Shown: positions 14,921-24,657, counted from the first letter of the stretch. The stretch is DNA of 64,000 bases from Spirochaeta lutea (GCF_000758165.1 NZ_JNUP01000071.1:136853-200852); one strand, 5' to 3'. Made by a program: numbers and translations. The notes: generated from the letters alone by a model not told the origin.

Positions 14921-17086
14921 ATGTCGGATTTTACGGTACGAACAACCTGCAGCTACTGTTCGGTGGGCTGCAATTTGGATATCAGTGTGAAGGACGGAAA
15001 GGCCAGCCTGAAGCCCAATAAAGAGTATCCGGTAAACCAGGGATTTTGTTGTCCCAAGGGCTTCCATCTGCTGCCTCCCATGCAATCCGATCAGCGGGGA
15101 ACCGATCCCCTGATCCGGGATGCCCAAGGGATTATGCAGCCCGTAAGCTGGCAGCAGGCAAACCAGGAGTTTGTCCGCCGCTTCAAGGCGGTTATGGAAA
15201 AACACGGTCCCGAGTCGGTGGCATTTTTATCCACCGGGCAGATTCCCATGGAGGAGATGGCCCTCCTGGGAAGCGTTACCAAGTTCGGTATGGGCTGGAT
15301 CCACGGAGACGGTAATACCCGGCAATGCATGGCCACGGCGGCGGTGGCATACAAACAGGCCTTCGGGTTCGATGCTCCGCCCTTCACCTATGAGGATTTT
15401 GAGGAGAGTGATTTGCTGGTCTTCGTGGGCAGTAATCCCGTGATAAATCACCCCATCATGTGGAACAGGGTCAAGAAGAACGAGAAGAATCCCACCATCG
15501 TGGTTATCGATCCCCGGAAAACCGAGACTACCCAGGAGGCGGATATCCATCTCCAGATAACGCCGAAATCCGACCTCCACCTGCTCTACGGGGTTACACG
15601 GATTCTCATCGAACAGGACTGGATCGATCACGATTATATCCGAGAGAGCACCGAGGATTTCCAGGGACTGAAGGACTTTGTGATGGCCATGGACCTGGAT
15701 GAGGCAAGCCGGCACTGCGGTATCAGCACCGAGACTATGTTCGATCTGGCTCGGCGGATTCATGAGGCAACGGCGGCCAGCTTCTGGTGGACTATGGGGG
15801 TAAACCAGAGCCACCAGGCCACTCGGACCGCCCAGGCGCTGATCAACATTGCCCTGATTACCCATAATATCGGGCGGCCGGGAACCGGCGCCAACTCCAT
15901 TACCGGTCAGGCCAATGCCATGGGCAGCCGGTTGTACAGTAATACCACCAGCCTGCTGGGGGGGTACGCCTTTACCAATCCCGAGCATCGGGAGCATGTA
16001 GCCTCCCAGCTCTCCATACCCGTGGACCGGATTCCGGATAAAAACAGCCTGCCCTACCATAAGATCTTGGAGGCCGTGCGGAATGGCTCTATCAAGGGGC
16101 TGTGGATCATCGCCACCAACCCCGGTCACAGCTGGATTAATAAGACCGAATTTTTCCAGGCCCTGGAAAACCTGGATGTCCTGGCGGTTCAGGATCTCTA
16201 TCCTACCACCGAGACCGCCCGGTACGCCGACATCTATCTGCCCGCAGCGGGAAGTCCAGAAAAATCCGGCACCTTCATAAACTCCGAGCGGCGGATCGGT
16301 ATCGTTCAAAAGGCCCTGGATCCCCCGGGTAACGCCAAAAGCGACTTCGAAATCTTCAAGGGCCTCGCCCAGGCATGGGGCTGCGGGGATCTGTTTACCG
16401 GCTGGACCAACCCAGAGGCGGTGTTCCGAATTCTGCAGCGGATAAGCAAGGGTCAGCCCTGCGATATATCCGGTATTGAAGGCTACCAGATGATCATCGA
16501 CCGCCGGGGGGTTCAGTGGCCCTATCCCCAGGATGCGGATGCAAACCAGGAATTCTATTCCCGGGATCACCGCCGGCTCTTCGAGGACGGCAGGTACTTC
16601 ACCCCCAGCGGTAAGGCTCAGCTGTTGTACGATCCCATCGCCGAGCTCCCCGAGGTTCCCGATGAGCAATACCCGGTAATCCTGATTACCGGTCGGGGCA
16701 CCATGATGCAATTCCACACCCAAACCAGAACCGGAAAGGTGCCCTTCATCCAGAAGAAGACCCGGTCCCACGCCTACGCCCAGATTAACCCCCAGGACGC
16801 TCAGGACCTGGGCATTGAACACGAGGGTAAGGTCCGGGTAACCAGCCGGCGCGGCACCGTGGTGGTCGACGCCCTGGTGGAGGATGCAGTAGCCCCGGGG
16901 CAAATCTTCATGCCCATGCACTACCCGCCCACCAACTGGCTGACCTACCCCAGCTTTGATCCCCACAGCTTCGAGCCCAGCTACAAGTTCGCCGCAGTCC
17001 GCCTGAGCGCCGTGGGTCCCCAGGAGGATTACCAGGAGCCCCAGCCCTCCCTGCAGGCGGCCGCTCCGGCCCAGGGAGCGCCATGA
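14921..17086 (+). CDS. nasA: Molybdopterin nitrate reductase catalytic subunit (Nas/Nap type)
   Basis: Predicted to reduce nitrate to nitrite at a bis-MGD molybdenum site. The N-terminal [4Fe-4S] motif is C10-x2-C13-x3-C17-x26-C44. The likely Mo ligand is C136 in NTRQCMATAA, which fits Nas/Nap nitrate reductases rather than Ser- or Asp-ligated enzymes. The C-terminal cofactor domain has TGRGTMMQFHTQTRTGK. It has no Tat signal, so it should be cytoplasmic, favouring assimilatory NasA over NapA. At 721 residues it is of normal length. No electron-transfer subunit or nitrite reductase is in the window. A formate-dehydrogenase-like relative cannot be fully excluded, but linkage to narK supports nitrate. 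Confidence 0.88.
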   Translation: MSDFTVRTTCSYCSVGCNLDISVKDGKASLKPNKEYPVNQGFCCPKGFHLLPPMQSDQRGTDPLIRDAQGIMQPVSWQQANQEFVRRFKAVMEKHGPESVAFLSTGQIPMEEMALLGSVTKFGMGWIHGDGNTRQCMATAAVAYKQAFGFDAPPFTYEDFEESDLLVFVGSNPVINHPIMWNRVKKNEKNPTIVVIDPRKTETTQEADIHLQITPKSDLHLLYGVTRILIEQDWIDHDYIRESTEDFQGLKDFVMAMDLDEASRHCGISTETMFDLARRIHEATAASFWWTMGVNQSHQATRTAQALINIALITHNIGRPGTGANSITGQANAMGSRLYSNTTSLLGGYAFTNPEHREHVASQLSIPVDRIPDKNSLPYHKILEAVRNGSIKGLWIIATNPGHSWINKTEFFQALENLDVLAVQDLYPTTETARYADIYLPAAGSPEKSGTFINSERRIGIVQKALDPPGNAKSDFEIFKGLAQAWGCGDLFTGWTNPEAVFRILQRISKGQPCDISGIEGYQMIIDRRGVQWPYPQDADANQEFYSRDHRRLFEDGRYFTPSGKAQLLYDPIAELPEVPDEQYPVILITGRGTMMQFHTQTRTGKVPFIQKKTRSHAYAQINPQDAQDLGIEHEGKVRVTSRRGTVVVDALVEDAVAPGQIFMPMHYPPTNWLTYPSFDPHSFEPSYKFAAVRLSAVGPQEDYQEPQPSLQAAAPAQGAP

Positions 17087-18318
17087 GTAACCAATCCATC
17101 AGCCCAGGGAGCGCCATACACGGCGGCACGAGCAGCAACTCTGCCGGCAAGAGCACTACAGCCGGGATCGGAAAAGCATCGGCCAGCAACAGCCCTGATG
17201 GTTTCAGAAAGCCGGCCGGCCCCGGGGCGGGGGAATCGGCACTACCGGTAACCGACCGGATGGGCCGGCCCCTCCGGGACCTGCGGATATCGGTAACCGA
17301 TGAATGCAATTTCCGCTGCACCTACTGTATGCCCAAGGAGCTTTTCGGAGAGGGTCATCCCTTCATGCCCCCTAGCCGGTACCTCTCCTTTCCGGAGATA
17401 CGCGACCTGGTGGCCATGATGGTACCCCTGGGAGTCCGCAAACTGAAGATCACCGGGGGCGAACCCCTGCTGCGCCCGGGACTGCACCAGCTCATCGCCA
17501 GGCTCACCCGGATCCCGGGGATTGAGGATGTGGGGCTGATAACCAACGGCTTCCACCTGAAAACCCTGGGACCCCGGCTCCGGGATGCGGGGCTCACCCG
17601 GGTTACCGTAAGCCTGGACAGCCTGGATGGCCAAACCTTCGCCGCTATTACCGGCCGGGGAGGAAGCCTTGGCCAGGTATTAGAGGGGATTCGAACGTCT
17701 CTGGATCTGGGATTTTCCCCGGTAAAGGTCAACATGGTGGTTCAGCGGGGCGTCAACGACCATGAGGCGCTGTCCATGGCGGAGTACTTCCGGGAGAGCG
17801 GGGTGGAGCTGCGATTCATTGAATATATGGACGTAGGACGCCGGCTGGACTTCCGGTCGGGGCTTCTGGTTCCCAACCGGGAGATCCGGGATAGCATTCA
17901 CCGGCACTGGCCCCTGGAACCCCTGGAGGATGCCTACTACGGCGAGGTGGCGGAAAGCTACCGGTATGCCGATGGCGGGGGCCGGGTCGGGTTCATTTCC
18001 AGTATGACCCAGCCATTCTGCGGCAGCTGCACCCGGCTGCGGCTTTCGGCGGACGGAAAGCTCTACCGCTGTCTGTTCTCGGGTATCGGCCTGGATATTA
18101 AGTCCCTCATCCGGGGTGAATCCGGAGACGGCGATGGTGCCCGGAATAAGGCTGCCGGATCGGGAGGCTGGGATCAGGCGGAGGCAGCCCTACGGCGGTT
18201 CTGGGGTATCCGGGAGGACCGGTATTCGGAGTTGCGGGGCAGTCAGGCTTTGGCCGGGCATTCGAATCACCCTGAACCGAAAGAAAAGCGGATTGAAATG
18301 TACCGCATGGGAGGATAG
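17083..18318 (+). CDS. moaA: GTP 3',8-cyclase MoaA
   Basis: Radical SAM enzyme that, with MoaC, converts GTP to cyclic pyranopterin in molybdenum cofactor synthesis. The first cluster is in CNFRCTYC (C75, C79, C82). The second cluster binds at FCGSCTRLRLSADGKLYRC. The protein ends in the required Gly-Gly (MYRMGG). It carries an unusual low-complexity Ser/Gly/Ala extension of about 60 residues before the core. ATG 17083 overlaps the reductase stop (ATGA). A second start within the extension cannot be excluded. Confidence 0.95.
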   Translation: MSNQSISPGSAIHGGTSSNSAGKSTTAGIGKASASNSPDGFRKPAGPGAGESALPVTDRMGRPLRDLRISVTDECNFRCTYCMPKELFGEGHPFMPPSRYLSFPEIRDLVAMMVPLGVRKLKITGGEPLLRPGLHQLIARLTRIPGIEDVGLITNGFHLKTLGPRLRDAGLTRVTVSLDSLDGQTFAAITGRGGSLGQVLEGIRTSLDLGFSPVKVNMVVQRGVNDHEALSMAEYFRESGVELRFIEYMDVGRRLDFRSGLLVPNREIRDSIHRHWPLEPLEDAYYGEVAESYRYADGGGRVGFISSMTQPFCGSCTRLRLSADGKLYRCLFSGIGLDIKSLIRGESGDGDGARNKAAGSGGWDQAEAALRRFWGIREDRYSELRGSQALAGHSNHPEPKEKRIEMYRMGG

Positions 18319-18320
18319 CT

Positions 18321-18875
18321 ATGAGCAGTCATCTTGATGCCTCGGGAACCCCCCGAATGGTAGATGTAGGGCAGAAGCCGCCCACCCAGCGGAGGGCTGT
18401 GGCCCGGGGCTATGTTCTGATTCCCCGGAGTCTTGAGGGTCTGGAGGGGGGAGAGTGGTGGAGCCCCAAGGGCCCGGTGTTTCAGACCGCGGTTATCGCG
18501 GGTATTCAGGGGGCAAAACAGACCAGTACGGCTATTCCCCTCTGCCACCCCATTCCCCTGACCTCCTGTCAGGTGCGCCTGGAGCCCCTGGACTGGCAGA
18601 CCTACCTGGCCGAGAGCCGGCACACCGGGTTCCCCCTAACCACCACCGATCCCGATGAACACCAAGTCCCGACGGTTATCCGGGTGACCTGCACCGCCGC
18701 CACTACGGCTCCTACGGGAGTGGAGATGGAGGCCCTCAGCGGGGTGAGCGCCGCCTGTCTGACGGTGTACGATATGGGAAAGTCCGTTACCAAGGGGATT
18801 GTGATTTCTGCTCTGAGCCTTCTGGAAAAAACCGGGGGCAAGGAGGATTGGAGGGCCCGGGGTTATGAAGGCTGA
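18321..18875 (+). CDS. moaC: Cyclic pyranopterin monophosphate synthase MoaC
   Basis: Second enzyme of molybdopterin synthesis, acting on the MoaA product. Conserved blocks are MVDV near the start, LCHPIPLT, and TGVEMEALSGVSAACLTVYDM. The 184-residue length is slightly long, with a short insert (TTTDPDEHQVP). It begins two bases after moaA, with GGGAGG upstream, and overlaps the next gene by 11 bases. Confidence 0.95.
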   Translation: MSSHLDASGTPRMVDVGQKPPTQRRAVARGYVLIPRSLEGLEGGEWWSPKGPVFQTAVIAGIQGAKQTSTAIPLCHPIPLTSCQVRLEPLDWQTYLAESRHTGFPLTTTDPDEHQVPTVIRVTCTAATTAPTGVEMEALSGVSAACLTVYDMGKSVTKGIVISALSLLEKTGGKEDWRARGYEG

Positions 18876-20277
18876 ACCGCGTTTTAAGATCAAACCCACC
18901 CCGGGGGGCTGGTACTACCATCCCTACGAGATCAGCCTGAGCGGCTACTCCGGTTCGGGAAAAACCACCCTGGCCCGGCAGCTCATCGCCGCCCTGGCTG
19001 AGCGCCGGCTGACCTGCGGGTTTATCAAACACGATGCCCACCGCTTCGAGATGGATAAACCGGGCAAGGACACCCACCAGGCCAGCCAGGCCGGCGCCCG
19101 GGGGGTCTACATCCAAGACCCCCGGCATGCCGCCTTGATTCTGGATCACGGGCCCCAGGGTCCCAGCCAGGGCTTGGCGGAGCAGGCCCTGGCTCCCCTG
19201 GACTGCCTCATAATTGAGGGGAACAAACATTCCGACCTGCCCAAGCTGATTCTCCTGGATCCCCGGGGGGAGATAGACCAGGAGATACTCCAGGGTGATT
19301 TCACTGCCCCCCTGGCCCTGATCCATGCCCGGGGGGACGAAGCCCGGGCCCTGGCCCTGGCGGACTCCGATTTCAACGCCGAAACCGGGGCCCCACCATC
19401 CCCCGGCATTCCCGTCTTCTGCCGGGATGATATTCAGGGTATCACAACCTGTATCCTGGAATACTGGGCCGGCCGGGTTCCCCCGGTCCATGCTCTCATT
19501 CTCGGCGGCGGCCAAAGCTCCCGGATGGGGCAGGATAAATCCCTGCTTTCCTACCACGGCACCACCAGCCAGCTCGCCCACACCGCCGATATGGCAGCCC
19601 GGGCGCTGGAGGAGATGTTCCCGAGCCGCCAAGCCGCCCCCGGACCGGAATCCCCCATTCCCGACGCCGGACCGCTCCCGGACCGGTCTTCCGACCCATC
19701 CGAAACCGAGTCCTTGGACCGGACTGAGATCAACTCTCCTGACCGGGCCGGGCGCAGGTCGAAGGAAAGGGCGGAAGGCGGGCCGGAATCCGCGGAAGGC
19801 CGGCCCAGGGTCTACCTATCCCTGCGCCCCGGGCAAGAGGTCCCCGAGGATGCCCGGGACCTTCCGGTTATCCGGGACTGTTTTCCCGGCCGGGGTCCGG
19901 TGGCGGGTATCCTGAGTGCCCTGGAACACCAACCCGGAAGTGCATGGCTGGTACTCAGCTGTGATCTCCCCCTTCTCGACCCCCGGGATCTGGCGCGTCT
20001 TCTAAAATCCCGGAACCCCTTCGCCCTGGCTACCAGCCTGAAGGGATTCCAGGATCAACCCGAGCCCCTCTGCGCTATCTACGAGCCCAAGGCCCGACCC
20101 AGGCTGCTCTCCTTCATCGCCCAGGGATCCTGGTGCCCCCGGTGGGCTTTACGCTCAGGAGGGACCACCCTAATCACCCCGGAAAATCCCCAATCGGTCT
20201 TCAACGCCAATACCCCCGAGGACCGTCGCCGGGCGGCGGAGCTGCTCCAGCTGTCCGAGTCAGGAGATACCCCATGA
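18865..20277 (+). CDS. MobB-MobA fusion (molybdenum cofactor guanylylation)
   Basis: The N-terminal MobB-like domain (about residues 1-190) is a P-loop GTPase with Walker A GYSGSGKTT and the IKHDAHRF segment. The C-terminal MobA-like domain (about 205-470) has the nucleotidyltransferase signature ILGGGQSSRMGQDKSLL and the metal-binding CDLPLLDP. MobA links GMP to molybdopterin to make the bis-MGD needed by the adjacent reductase. About 70 residues of low complexity (Pro/Ser/Glu-rich) interrupt MobA after its first helix. The gene overlaps moaC by 11 bases and moeA by four. Fusions of these two functions are known, so this is not an assembly join. Confidence 0.92.
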   Translation: MKAEPRFKIKPTPGGWYYHPYEISLSGYSGSGKTTLARQLIAALAERRLTCGFIKHDAHRFEMDKPGKDTHQASQAGARGVYIQDPRHAALILDHGPQGPSQGLAEQALAPLDCLIIEGNKHSDLPKLILLDPRGEIDQEILQGDFTAPLALIHARGDEARALALADSDFNAETGAPPSPGIPVFCRDDIQGITTCILEYWAGRVPPVHALILGGGQSSRMGQDKSLLSYHGTTSQLAHTADMAARALEEMFPSRQAAPGPESPIPDAGPLPDRSSDPSETESLDRTEINSPDRAGRRSKERAEGGPESAEGRPRVYLSLRPGQEVPEDARDLPVIRDCFPGRGPVAGILSALEHQPGSAWLVLSCDLPLLDPRDLARLLKSRNPFALATSLKGFQDQPEPLCAIYEPKARPRLLSFIAQGSWCPRWALRSGGTTLITPENPQSVFNANTPEDRRRAAELLQLSESGDTP

Positions 20278-21782
20278 AGCTAGCAGACACCACCACGGTT
20301 CAGACCGTTATCGCCCAGATTCTCGCCGCCCAGGAATCATCCCGGGACGACGGGGGGGTAGAAACCATTCCGCTCGAAAGGGCTCTGGGCCGCTGCCTGG
20401 CCCGGGATCTCACCGCCGACCGCCACCAGCCCCCCTTCAACCGCTCTGCCATGGACGGCATTGCCATAGCCCGGGCCGATCTGCCGGCTGCGGGGCCTCA
20501 AAATACCCTTGACTGCCCCGAGGAGGCCTGGTGCTTCCAGAGCCTGGGCATTCTTGCCGCCGGCCAGGATCCGGGTCCCCTTGCCCATCCCGGTTTTTCT
20601 GGCAATACCAGCCAGGCAGGGAGAACCCCTTCGGAATCCGAGGCCCGGCCAAGCCCCGGCGCAGTCCCCCTGAAGCGGGCCGCCGGGACACGGGATAACA
20701 AGCAGGCACCCCCCCTGCCTCCCTGTGTGGAGATTATGACCGGAGCAGCGGTGCCCCCGGGTTTCGATACCGTTATCCGCTACGAGGATCTCCAGCGCAG
20801 CCCGGATTCTCAGGCGGCGGGAAAGAATCCCCCTTCGCCGGAACCAGGGCCTGAAGCCGGGCCCGTCCGGTGGATCTGCCGGGGCTCCATTCCGGCCCGG
20901 GGGGCCAACATCCATCCCCGGGGGGCTGATTACCAGAAGGGTGCCGTCATCCTGGAGGGCGGCCAAATCATCACCAGCAGCCACATCGCCGTGCTGGCAA
21001 GCTGCGGCTACACCCAGGTTCCACTCCGGACGCTGCCCTCCATTACCATTGTAGCCACCGGGGATGAGCTGGTATCCCCGGATACCACCCCCCTGGACCA
21101 CCAGATCCGGGCCTCCAACCACCTGAGCATCGCCGGAGAACTTACCAGCTGGGGATTCCCCCCCGGGGAGGTACGCCTCTGTCCCGATGATCCCCAGGCC
21201 CTTACCGAAACAATTCGCCGCGGCCTGAAGGAATCCCGGGTCCTAATCCTTACCGGGGCCGTATCCAAGGGCGCCTATGATCATATTCCCGGTATTCTGG
21301 AAGGCCTGGGGGTGGAGATTCGGATCCACGGGGTAAGTCAGCGACCCGGCAAACCCCTGCTGGTGGGCCGGGCACGGAAGGCCGGGAGAGCGGATTCCCT
21401 GGTCCTGGGGCTTCCGGGCAACCCGGTTTCCGCCCTTATTAACCTGCGGCGCTACCTGATCCCAGCCCTGGCCCTACAATCCATCCCCGGATCTTCGGGT
21501 CGTATTTGGGCCCCCGGTCCCGCCAGCCCCATGTCATCCTGGGCGGCCCTGGGCTTCCCCCTGCGTCTGGCCAGGGAAATCACCTTCGAACCCCCGCTGA
21601 CCTACTATCCCGGGGTGTCTCTGGAGATGTACCAGGGCGAGCTTACCCTCGTACCCGTCCGGGGCAACGGTTCGGGGGATTTTTTCCATCTCAGCAAAAC
21701 CGCAGGCTTTATCGTCATGCCCAAAGACCGGACCCGGCTGGAGGCCGGCAGTCTGGTACAATTTTATCCCTGGGGAGTGTAA
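20274..21782 (+). CDS. moeA: Molybdopterin molybdenumtransferase MoeA
   Basis: Inserts molybdenum into adenylylated molybdopterin. ATG 20274 overlaps the previous stop (ATGA) with CAGGAGAT upstream; the longer upstream frame is not conserved. Family motifs are RSAMDGIAIA, IMTGAAVPPGFDTVIRYED, VATGDELV, LTGAVSKGAYD and LGLPGNPVSALI. Low-complexity Pro-rich inserts are placed before IMTGAA and after RYEDLQ, lengthening the protein to 502 residues against a usual 400 or so. No mogA/moaB partner gene is present in this operon. Confidence 0.95.
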   Translation: MKLADTTTVQTVIAQILAAQESSRDDGGVETIPLERALGRCLARDLTADRHQPPFNRSAMDGIAIARADLPAAGPQNTLDCPEEAWCFQSLGILAAGQDPGPLAHPGFSGNTSQAGRTPSESEARPSPGAVPLKRAAGTRDNKQAPPLPPCVEIMTGAAVPPGFDTVIRYEDLQRSPDSQAAGKNPPSPEPGPEAGPVRWICRGSIPARGANIHPRGADYQKGAVILEGGQIITSSHIAVLASCGYTQVPLRTLPSITIVATGDELVSPDTTPLDHQIRASNHLSIAGELTSWGFPPGEVRLCPDDPQALTETIRRGLKESRVLILTGAVSKGAYDHIPGILEGLGVEIRIHGVSQRPGKPLLVGRARKAGRADSLVLGLPGNPVSALINLRRYLIPALALQSIPGSSGRIWAPGPASPMSSWAALGFPLRLAREITFEPPLTYYPGVSLEMYQGELTLVPVRGNGSGDFFHLSKTAGFIVMPKDRTRLEAGSLVQFYPWGV

Positions 21783-21784
21783 CC

Positions 21785-22033
21785 ATGAACAACACCGTAA
21801 CCCTTCGATACTTCGCCCAGCTGGCTGAACAGCGGGGATGCCACACCGAGCAGGTGGAGCTTCATCCCGGCCAGCGGGCCGAGGAGCTCTACCGTCAATT
21901 GCAGCAGCGCTACCGCTTCTCCCTGGATCAGGAGATTCTGCGACCCGCGGTTAACGGAGTCTACACTACCTGGGACCAGGAACTTCAGGCCGGGGACGAA
22001 ATCGCCTTTATTCCCCCCGTGGCTGGGGGGTGA
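21785..22033 (+). CDS. moaD: Molybdopterin synthase small subunit MoaD
   Basis: An 82-residue ubiquitin-fold sulfur carrier ending in Gly-Gly (PPVAGG), the tail that is adenylylated by MoeB and then thiocarboxylated. The start at 21785 lies two bases after moeA. The ribosome site is weak (GGAGTG), so translation is likely coupled. Confidence 0.92.
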   Translation: MNNTVTLRYFAQLAEQRGCHTEQVELHPGQRAEELYRQLQQRYRFSLDQEILRPAVNGVYTTWDQELQAGDEIAFIPPVAGG

Positions 22034-22494
22034 GTATGCAGGACAACCAACTCCCGGATACGGGATTCCGCCTTACGGAAGAGCCCATTGAGATTCTTAG
22101 TAGCGATCTTTCCCCAGGGTTGATTCGGAGCCATCCCCAAACCGGCGGGATCGTGACCTTCGAGGGGCGGGTCCGCAATCATCACCAGGGCCGGGCTGTC
22201 CTCCGCCTCTCCTACTCCGCCTACGAGCTCCTGGCCGGAAACGAAGGCCAGGATATTGCCCGGGAGGCCAAGGAGCGGTTCGGACTGGACTGGGCGTGGA
22301 TTATCCACCGCACCGGGGATCTCTCGGTGGGAGAGATGGCGGTCTGGATCAGCGCAGCCAGCCCCCACCGCCAGGAGGCCTTCGCGGCCTGCCGGTTCAT
22401 GATTGACGAGGTAAAACACCGCCTGCCGGTGTGGAAACATGAATACTACGAGGACGGAAGCCATGAATGGGTCTACTGTGCACACCATACCTGA
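22030..22494 (+). CDS. moaE: Molybdopterin synthase catalytic subunit MoaE
   Basis: Uses the MoaD thiocarboxylate to make the dithiolene of molybdopterin. The conserved block is GIVTFEGRVRNHHQGR. The catalytic lysines are in MIDEVKHRLPVWKHEYYEDG. GTG 22030 overlaps the moaD stop. ATG 22036 is an alternative start that changes only two residues. Confidence 0.94.
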   Translation: MSMQDNQLPDTGFRLTEEPIEILSSDLSPGLIRSHPQTGGIVTFEGRVRNHHQGRAVLRLSYSAYELLAGNEGQDIAREAKERFGLDWAWIIHRTGDLSVGEMAVWISAASPHRQEAFAACRFMIDEVKHRLPVWKHEYYEDGSHEWVYCAHHT

Positions 22495-23794
22495 ATACTA
22501 CTGCCGGCAGGTGAGTCTGCCCCAGGTCGGCACCCTGGGGCAGGAACGCCTGTCCCGGGCCAGGGTCCTCATCATCGGTCTTGGAGCCCTGGGAAGCCCG
22601 GCGGCGGAGTATCTGGCCCGGGCCGGGGTTGGGAATCTCCACATCATGGACGGTGATGGGGTGGAACTCAGCAACCTTCATCGCCAGCCCCTGTACACCC
22701 CCCTGGACCGGGGCAGTCCCAAGGCCCGGTCCGCTGCCGCCAGGCTTGAGACGGTGAATCCCCACCTCCGCATTACCTGGGAGGAGCGTTTTTTTGCTCC
22801 CGGGCAGTCTCTGGCGGTCTTCCCCGAGGGATTGCCTGACCTGGTCCTGGATTGCACCGACCGGTTCTCCAGCCGTTTTACCATCCACGATGCCTGTCAA
22901 GCCGCGGGCATCCCCTTGATTAGTACAGCCGTTTCGGGTACTACCGGCCAGCTGCAGATGTTCCATTTCCATCGCGGCCCCGGGCCCTGCCTACGCTGCC
23001 TCTACCCCCGGGGTTTAGAAGACGGATGTACCGGGAGCTGTGCCCAGGACGGCATTTTGGGTGCATCAGCGGGGATTATGGGCAGCATTCAGGCACTCAC
23101 CGCCCTGAGCTTCCTCCTTAACCAAGAGGTACCCCCGGGGGGCCAAACCATCACCCTGAACCTAACCACCCTGGAGCAGTACACCGTCCGCTGGCCCCAG
23201 GCCCGGAGTTGCCCGGGCTGTTCATCCCCGGCCACGCCCCAGGAGCTTCCCCCCGCCCCCGTGCCAGCCTCCCCCTCTCGTCTTGGTGATGGAACACCGG
23301 CCGAACCTTCCTCGACCGGGGGCGGTACAGACCATCATGACCCGGAAGCGCCTCAATCCGGGTATACCGGCCGGCCGCCCCGCAGCCCCGGCGTCCTGCC
23401 CTCTGCCTCGTCCCAGAACCGTTCCTCGGCCGGTTCTTCGGGTGCTCTTTCGGCCAGTTCCCAGGACCATTCCCCGGACCCTTTCCCGGACCCTTTCCCT
23501 GAGGACGGGGAGCCGGTCTGCATTCTCGATGTCCGCCAGGCCTGGGAAGCCCACCCCGAGGATACCTTGCTGTTCCCCCAACGTGTACATCTCCCTGCCC
23601 AAGACATTCAACAGATCCTCAAGGAACGGCCCGAAACCCTGGACCCTCAGACCCATTACCTGATCATCTGCGAACAGGGTATCCGCAGCGCCGGGGTAGC
23701 CCGGTACCTGGAAGGTCTGGGGTTTAGGTCGGTCCGCCACCTGGAGGGCGGTATTGCACCCCTGCGGTCCCTGGTGAAGGGCGGAAGACCATGA
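22463..23794 (+). CDS. moeB: MoeB/ThiF-type E1 enzyme fused to a rhodanese domain
   Basis: Activates MoaD by adenylylation, and the fused rhodanese can deliver the sulfur. The ATP-binding loop is GLGALGSPAAEYLARAGVG. Adenylylation residues lie in DGDGVELSNLHRQ. Zinc cysteines are CLRC and CPGC. After a long Pro/Ser-rich linker (about residues 255-345 from the upstream start), the C-terminal rhodanese domain has active-site Cys in IICEQGIRSAGVA. ATG 22463 is chosen for GAGGACGG upstream. ATG 22439 is possible and adds eight residues. The domain order matches eukaryotic MOCS3-type proteins. Confidence 0.92.
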   Translation: MNGSTVHTIPEYYCRQVSLPQVGTLGQERLSRARVLIIGLGALGSPAAEYLARAGVGNLHIMDGDGVELSNLHRQPLYTPLDRGSPKARSAAARLETVNPHLRITWEERFFAPGQSLAVFPEGLPDLVLDCTDRFSSRFTIHDACQAAGIPLISTAVSGTTGQLQMFHFHRGPGPCLRCLYPRGLEDGCTGSCAQDGILGASAGIMGSIQALTALSFLLNQEVPPGGQTITLNLTTLEQYTVRWPQARSCPGCSSPATPQELPPAPVPASPSRLGDGTPAEPSSTGGGTDHHDPEAPQSGYTGRPPRSPGVLPSASSQNRSSAGSSGALSASSQDHSPDPFPDPFPEDGEPVCILDVRQAWEAHPEDTLLFPQRVHLPAQDIQQILKERPETLDPQTHYLIICEQGIRSAGVARYLEGLGFRSVRHLEGGIAPLRSLVKGGRP

Positions 23795-24657
23795 GCATGC
23801 AGCTTCTCCTGCCAGGGGTCTTTTTTGTCACCGCCCTGCTCTACAGTACCGCCGGGTTCGGGGGAGGCTCCACCTATTCGGCGGTGCTGAGCCAAACCAG
23901 CCTGCCCCGGTTCATGATTCCCCTGGTCAGTCTGCCCTGCAATATTGTGGTTTCCGGTACGGGCTTTTTCCGCCTGTTGCGGTCAGGAGAGGTTCCGGTC
24001 CGCCAGCTTCTGAGAATCACCCTGGTTTCGGTCCCCGCGGCCTTCTTGGGCGGCCTGGTTCCGGTATCCCGCCGGCTCTTTGTCCTTCTTCTGGGGATTC
24101 TGCTGCTTTACGCCGGGGTCCAGGCCCTTATTACTCATCTGATTCCAACATCCCGCCCCACCCCCAGCCCTGGGGCCGATACCGCCCCGGTTACCCCCCG
24201 GAGGCCCTTGTCCTTGGGAATCCGCCCAGATCCGCCTGCCCGATTTTCAGCCCAGGAATCCCGGGAGCAGTCCCTGTTACCCCAGAACTTCCCCGGTCCA
24301 TTTCTCTACGCCGCCGGTACGGCCATCGGTTTTGTCAGCGGTATCACCGGCATCGGAGGGGGAATAGTACTATCACCCCTGCTCTGGCGGTATACCAGTC
24401 TGGCACCCCGGGCCATCGCCGGAATGTCCTCGGGGTTCATCCTCCTGAACTCCCTGGCGGGGCTGTCGGGTCAGATCATTAAGTCGGGGCTTCCCGATTC
24501 CTCCATCCTGAACCTCACCGCCGGGCTGGTCATCGCCGTTGCCCTGGGCGGACAGATTGGATCCAGGATTCTCACCCGGTCAATTTCCGTCAGGGTATTG
24601 GGCATCGGCACGGGTTCTCTGCTGGTCGCGGCTGCAATTCGCCTCATTGGGATGTAG
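23791..24657 (+). CDS. TauE/SafE-family anion permease
   Basis: A 288-residue inner-membrane protein with about eight hydrophobic segments. It has the family's two internally related halves, each beginning with a Gly-rich motif (AGFGGGSTYSAVL and SGITGIGGGIVLSPLL). Members export sulfite, sulfonates or related anions, and the substrate here is unknown. A Pro-rich loop of about 50 residues joins the halves. It overlaps the previous gene by four bases and is the last of the operon. A role in handling oxyanions such as sulfite or molybdate fits the context but is inference. Confidence 0.88.
   Translation: MSMQLLLPGVFFVTALLYSTAGFGGGSTYSAVLSQTSLPRFMIPLVSLPCNIVVSGTGFFRLLRSGEVPVRQLLRITLVSVPAAFLGGLVPVSRRLFVLLLGILLLYAGVQALITHLIPTSRPTPSPGADTAPVTPRRPLSLGIRPDPPARFSAQESREQSLLPQNFPGPFLYAAGTAIGFVSGITGIGGGIVLSPLLWRYTSLAPRAIAGMSSGFILLNSLAGLSGQIIKSGLPDSSILNLTAGLVIAVALGGQIGSRILTRSISVRVLGIGTGSLLVAAAIRLIGM

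Noticed and set aside
15227-16966. A 579-codon open frame on the minus strand opposite the nitrate reductase gene
   Set aside because: It is the mirror of a GC-rich, well-conserved gene, has no family motif and no ribosome site.
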